In this document: positions 59,152 through 64,000 of the stretch, in pieces
Layout of the letters: each line of letters begins with the position of its first letter
Numbering within the stretch: position 1 is the stretch's first letter
DNA from: Collybia mongolica
Taxonomy: Eukaryota; Basidiomycota; Agaricomycetes; Agaricales; Clitocybaceae
Direction of reading: 5' to 3'
Length of the DNA: 64,000 nt
NCBI GenBank assembly: GCA_013420905.1
Contig: JAAXNY010000001.1
Coordinates: forward strand, 8,114,561 to 8,178,560
Notes under the pieces: generated by a model
The model's database searches: none
What the model was told of the DNA's origin: nothing
What the model saw: only the letters and a program-made list of their open reading frames with translations
Made by a program: the position numbers and the translations under genes

Positions 59152-59789
59152 ACGACCACTACCATGCTCGACCTCATTCTTGGTTTCTCACCTCTTCTGC
59201 CTTCATGTAGTTAAAACCCCATAATACTAATTGCATACGAATGATGATGGCCCGATTTGGGGCTCCCAGTTCAGTCGTAAGAACCATTTCCTCCGGGGTA
59301 TTCATACTCATTGGGCAACCTTTAGGCCTCGGCATTACTATCACTCGATGCTTCGAGGACTCGGCTCTCATTCGTTCCCTTCTTTTCTCTATCCACTGTC
59401 TTCGCTTGGGAAATTCCAAAGACGAAGGGTGAAATTGCATGAATTCCACCATCAAAAATAGTTCTGTACCGCAGCCTTGATGTTGCCGTCACATAAAACA
59501 GGTGGCCGTTGATTGGCGGATGTTTAGTGCCGGCATGAGCGACGCCCACCCGAGATGCACGGGCTTGGGGTGAGTGCCTGATCCATTAACCTTACTTGAT
59601 ATGGTTCTAAGCCGCCGCCGCCGTAGCTCCTTCAGCATCCGAGCCATAAATTATGCTTATCCAATGGTACAAAATCAGTGATGTAAAAAAGAAATATCAA
59701 ACAGCTGTATATTTCGGTCTAAGGAGCATGATACATTCGTGGCGCGGCAGGTCGTCAGGTCATCCAAAATAATCAAACTGTCGAGAAGG

Positions 59790-61565
59790 TTACGACGATT
59801 TGCCGTAATCGTCAACTGAATAATCCTCGGGACTTGAAGATATATGATGTGGATGTGTCATATAGTGCAGGCCGTGGCTAAGGGTAGGGATATGCTGCAA
59901 GGCGGAGTCGGACAGGCCGCTTTCGTTCGTAGCCCAGGTCGTACCATAGGAATGGCCGACACGGTTATAGTGTGATGTGAGGAAAAGGCAGAGTTGGTGG
60001 CGGAGAGAAGGATGCCTCAGGCCGTGAGGTGCGAAGGTATTTATCTGCAATCGACGCGTCCCGGCTGGACACCCAAGGGAGGCGCTGGGTTGCCCCTTCC
60101 CGGTTCCCCCCAAGGTCAGCAGAGATCCGATGGTGATCCAGGTATCCCTTCAGCCTCCCTCCGGTGTGAAGTTGCATTAGAGTGATCGTACGATGTGTTG
60201 GATCGAAAACGAGGACGCTCAATACAATGTCCTCCGCTACCACTTGTCGCTGAATCATAGGAATCCGAACGCCAGCGAGTCGACTGCGAATGTAGGGTTG
60301 GCCACGAGCCTGTATGTGTGGACTGAGTACTATCCCGCCGACGGGAGCCGCCGTCCCGCGATAAGGTCGGAGATGGAGATTGGGACCAAGACATATCGTG
60401 GCGATTCAAGGATGATATGCGCAAGTTATCGAGAGGAACTGGCCATCTGCTAGTTGCGCTATCACGGCCGTACGAGTGGGAAGATCCAACGACATTGTTA
60501 TTACCCTGGTGATATATATTGCCTCCGAAATCGTCCTCAATCGGTGATGCTTCTGTGTTGCTGGAGGCCCATTGCGGAGAATTTGACACATGGTACGACT
60601 GTTCTTCCCCTTACACTCTACCGCTGGCTCAGCATCATCGCCATCGCATCTAGAGTCACTCATGAGCACTTTCTCTCGAAATACGCCAACTATATACTCA
60701 CACGAGCCGTGATTTTCCATCTGGTCCGATCTCCATCTTCGGTGGAACGCGAAAGTTTGTCAAGCGGAAGATATGGGGGGGCATGTAAATCGACATGATG
60801 TCGGGCCTGTGCGTCGGTCTCTGGGATATTCATATATGTCGTTAATACAATTCGGGGTTGCAACGCTATCCCTACCTTCAATTTTCCAGAGCGAATATCC
60901 TCGGAAGTGTAGTATGAGATCAGGTGGAGGTCGGAACCGTCGATGGTAACGGTTATGGTCTATGGTATAGTGTTGAGTAGACGTGGACATGGAAATATCG
61001 GTAAGGAGACTGACCTTCTTGATGAGCCCATCCGCCTTGAATGTCCCTTGGTCGCTGGGGCCGTGCAAAGTCTGACTCGTTCCCTTGAATGCGTTCTGCA
61101 AGTGGTCTGGCGAGCCACGGTAGCTGGAGAATCCCCGGGATTGTGTATCTGCAGGATACGGTGCCTTCCTCTGACTTCCTCGGCTGCTTGTACGTTCGTT
61201 TATCTCACGATAGACCTAGACTCTGGGGTCAGAATTTCAGACCTCAACAGCAACTCACGCCTACCAAAAAGTTCCCGACGATGCGGGAAGGCGACCACAA
61301 TAAGCCATCTGTGATGTCCAATACGTCATCAAAGAGCGAATGCTCAAGAGAAAGTGAAGCCCACCCGTCCACCTTTTTATCCCACTTTCATCCACACTGA
61401 AGATAAAGACAGCCCCACTCTTGATCATCGTTCTGCGTTCCGAGTCGTTGAGACGACGGGTGATACGAGGAATGACGCCCTGGCGCGCTGCATGGATTAG
61501 CCGAAGGGCATTGACGGTGGTTTCCACGTATCCCGTGAAGGGCGGTACGTCGGGTTGCTCGTCAT
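59790..61565 (-). pseudogene. Second copy of the WOPR transcription factor gene, frame broken by indels
   Basis: Mirror of 22562-24346. A CCCC run in the fifth codon region is CCC here (about 61,553), shifting the frame immediately after the start. An AT unit is lost from GGATATCACC (about 60,139), and several other short deletions occur in the Ser-rich tail. The WOPR core codons are otherwise the same. Confidence 0.78.
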
Positions 61566-63287
61566 TTGAGGGTAAGTTTGAAGGTTGTTGGGCAGGATTT
61601 ACAAGTGGGCTTGAGTCTGTGTGGAAGGTGAGTACCTTCCTTTATGATTCGCCATTTGTTGCTCCTTGCATAATCGAAGATACACTCCGTCCGGAAATCG
61701 ATAGCGTGCGCCTGGATTCAGACGAGTTCATTAGCCGCTTATCGGCTTGCATTCTCCTTACAAGGTTTCCAGTAAACCCTGGGGTAACGTCACCCGAAGC
61801 ATGAATTGCTTGACATATTGTACGCCACTTGTCACCTGCTTCTCCTACTTTCCGGCGATTTACTGCTTATGGATATGGACTTTAGGGGACAATTTGGGCG
61901 TATAATTTATTGAATACATTCTGTTCTCCAATCTGGGCATGATGTAGATCCGGGTTATTACGGGCGCCAGGCAGGCTGCACAGGGCCGACTGGGTCATAG
62001 TATTACACGGCCAACCAACTCCAATAGCTGCCGCTTTGGGTTGAGTTGCTTCTTTGAAACAGCCTTCATTTCAAATCGATGGGACTGGTCATCCTTGCTC
62101 CTGAATACGGCTGACATTCTAGGTCATATTCTTCATATGGAAATTTCTGGTTGTAGGGCTGAGTAGGGGTTCCACACAAGGCGTCGAGTTGTTCCGTAGC
62201 TCAGCTGTTCGGCCCGTTGTGTAACGCAAAATCGCTCTAGGTATAAAGCGGTAAAGTGCAAGGTCATAGTTAATTCGACCTGGGTCCTGATCTAGGATAC
62301 GTTTTGAATAACCCTTCAACTAAATTTCCGCAAAAGAAACAAACTATAAAAAAATAAGGCAGAGCAAGAACACTCCCATGGTTGATCAGACAGTATAACA
62401 GTACTGGTAGGTGACGCTCGATGAGCAGAAATATGCGTAGATGAAGTGCAATAGATAAGTGAGTTACTCTTCATGTTGAGAGATAGATGAAGGGAACGAA
62501 CATCAAGGGTTTAACGACTTTGTGGAACGAATACTGTGATGATATGTGTGCCCCTTTACCACTATTCCGGTATCTGATCGATGTTGGGAGGCGAAACAGG
62601 AAACGGGCTCTCTAAGGTTCACACGAAGCAAGGACGCAAACATAGCTTCCACGCTCCGTGGCACCAATCCGAAGCCAGGCCCTCGGCCATCTCCCTCATC
62701 AGTATAATAGGAGATCTAGGCCCAATCTTCAACTTCTCGGGCGCCGTGGTCCTGGGAATCGACAGCCCTACAACATGTGTGCCAGGTTACCTCACTTCCG
62801 CTGTCCATGGCCACCTTGAATAGGATTGAACGTGGTGAGTTCAGTGAACTTGGGACATTTCAGAAAACCGTTATTTCGGAAATTCCTACCTAGCCTTGGA
62901 AAGTTTGACTTATTGATTAATATCATGTAAGGTCGTAAGAAGTGCGCCTATGTGCCTAAGAAGGGTCATGATTACGAGATTTTTCTAGGGTGGATGCAGA
63001 CAGGATGTGAACAGGAAAGTTCTGAACCTCGGAGGGACCGAAGTGAAAAACACAGCGTCTAAAGCATTATATTGTCTACTGTCTTAAAACAGCGTTGAGA
63101 TGTTGGCTTCCGTATATATTGCAAATAGCATGTATAAATTATATTCCGGCCGGAAATTTCGTTCCCCAATTGCACCCGTTATAATTATATGTCATCCCTA
63201 ATCAACGTAAATAAAGCTTGAGCATTGGAGGTACTTCGTATCGACACGACAGTGTCACCTGCACAGGTGCACGTTGGGTGGCGAAAT

Positions 63288-64000
63288 TCAATGCGTACAA
63301 CGCATCGCCTGGTCATCCTGTTTGGATAGTACGAATGCACCCTCAAGCCAGCGGCATCTATAGGGGTTGAGGTTTCGCGCCAGCGGCCGACGAGGTTCCG
63401 GTCATGCAAGTATCCCCTGAAGATCCATTGACCATGCTCGTTGAAGCGCTGTGAATGAACATGTTTAGGGTCATGGTCCGGTACATCTTTTATTGAAAGG
63501 GATACTCACAGGTGTGCGAAGCAAACACAATCAGGCCATCCCAAGGTCTCACTCTTCCAATGATTGTAAATTCACCCCATGCACTCGCCCGACGTTCACT
63601 GACCTGGAAATCATGGGTGAATTCTCTCAATCTGCATCACATCACTAACCTTGCCAGTTATCAAGATATCGCATATCCCACTAGACCGATGACTGATGAT
63701 GATGATAAGGCAAAAACGAAGATCTTTGAGAGGTTCAAAAGAGCTTACCGGACGACATCTTCATATTCATCATCGTCATCGATATACACCATGCTCGAGG
63801 CTGGATTCTCAGTGTCAAGATCTGATCCTAAGTCGTTTCCCGATATGGCTTCAGGAAAACTATCAGAGATCCAAGGAGTCTCCATTTGTCGCACGCTGTC
63901 TTTGAATAGTGCGCCGTAATCCTGGGATTAAAGGTTTCATAACGCGCAGTCCGGCAGGTCACAGGATCATATAGTTAATAGCATCCTAGATGAGAGTAAG
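63288..64000 (-). pseudogene. Partial second copy of the F-box gene, cut by the window edge
   Basis: Mirror of 20112-20832, covering exons 6-9 of the F-box gene. Its 5' exons would lie beyond position 64000. One G of the GGG in AAGLEGAF is missing (about 63,352), which shifts the last codons. It ends inside the equivalent of intron 5 only because the window stops there. Confidence 0.8.

Larger units (their letters stand above)
42274..64000 (-). repeat. Right arm of the giant inverted repeat
   Basis: Reverse complement of 20112-41971 with many 1-3 base deletions and occasional insertions. It runs to the last base of the window without ending. Examples of indels are given under the gene copies below. 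Unassigned stretches within it mirror those described for the left arm. Confidence 0.95.

Noticed and set aside
42274..64000. Treating the right-arm genes as seven additional functional genes
   Set aside because: Nearly all are broken by 1-3 base slippage-type indels, and sequence error or fold-back is the simpler reading.
1..64000. CRISPR arrays, rRNA operons, bacterial operons or prophage
   Set aside because: Genes are intron-rich and eukaryotic. No spaced direct repeats or rRNA-like sequence was seen.

Overview
The window looks like nuclear DNA of a basidiomycete (probably agaricomycete) fungus. Genes are compact, carry many 46-63 bp GT-AG introns, and belong to families typical of mushrooms: a WOPR (Gti1/Pac2) regulator, a large F-box protein of a basidiomycete-type family, a GH17 glucanase, an aquaporin with altered NPA motifs, and a tandem cluster of type-B carboxylesterases. 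All gene models below were built by hand from reading frames and splice signals.

Positions 1-20,111 are single copy. They hold a Ser/Pro-rich protein of unknown role (1343-3088, +), a decayed GH17 gene (about 3640-4570, -), GET4 (5170-6441, -), an intact eight-exon GH17 gene (6616-8060, -), an aquaporin (8728-9911, -), a nuclear-looking protein with a FAR1-like Cys/His block (10276-11908, -), an HSBP1-like coiled-coil protein (12443-12938, -), an aldo/keto reductase pseudogene (15380-16560, +) and the 5' part of the F-box gene (18422-20832, +).

From 20,112 to the right edge the window is one giant inverted repeat. The left arm is 20,112-41,971, the spacer 41,972-42,273 (302 bp), and the right arm 42,274-64,000. 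Reading outwards from the centre, each arm holds a 1.5-kb TIR element, three paralogous carboxylesterases (CE3, CE2, CE1), NAS6/gankyrin and TFIIH subunit TFB2 as a divergent pair, a WOPR transcription factor, and the 3' half of the F-box gene. Where I compared the arms, they differ almost only by 1-3 bp indels in homopolymers and short repeats. These indels break most genes in the right arm and at least CE3 in the left arm. The genes I checked in the single-copy part read cleanly. This suggests an assembly or library fold-back, or a real palindrome that could not be polished, rather than 22 kb of functional duplicate genes. The left-arm copies should be treated as the reference models, and the arms used to correct each other.

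The esterase cluster is the most evident biology: three secreted paralogues with conserved promoters and a changing nucleophile-elbow sequence (GESAG, GQSAG, GQSSG). The other single-copy genes are mostly housekeeping: tail-anchored protein insertion, TFIIH, proteasome assembly and heat-shock factor control.
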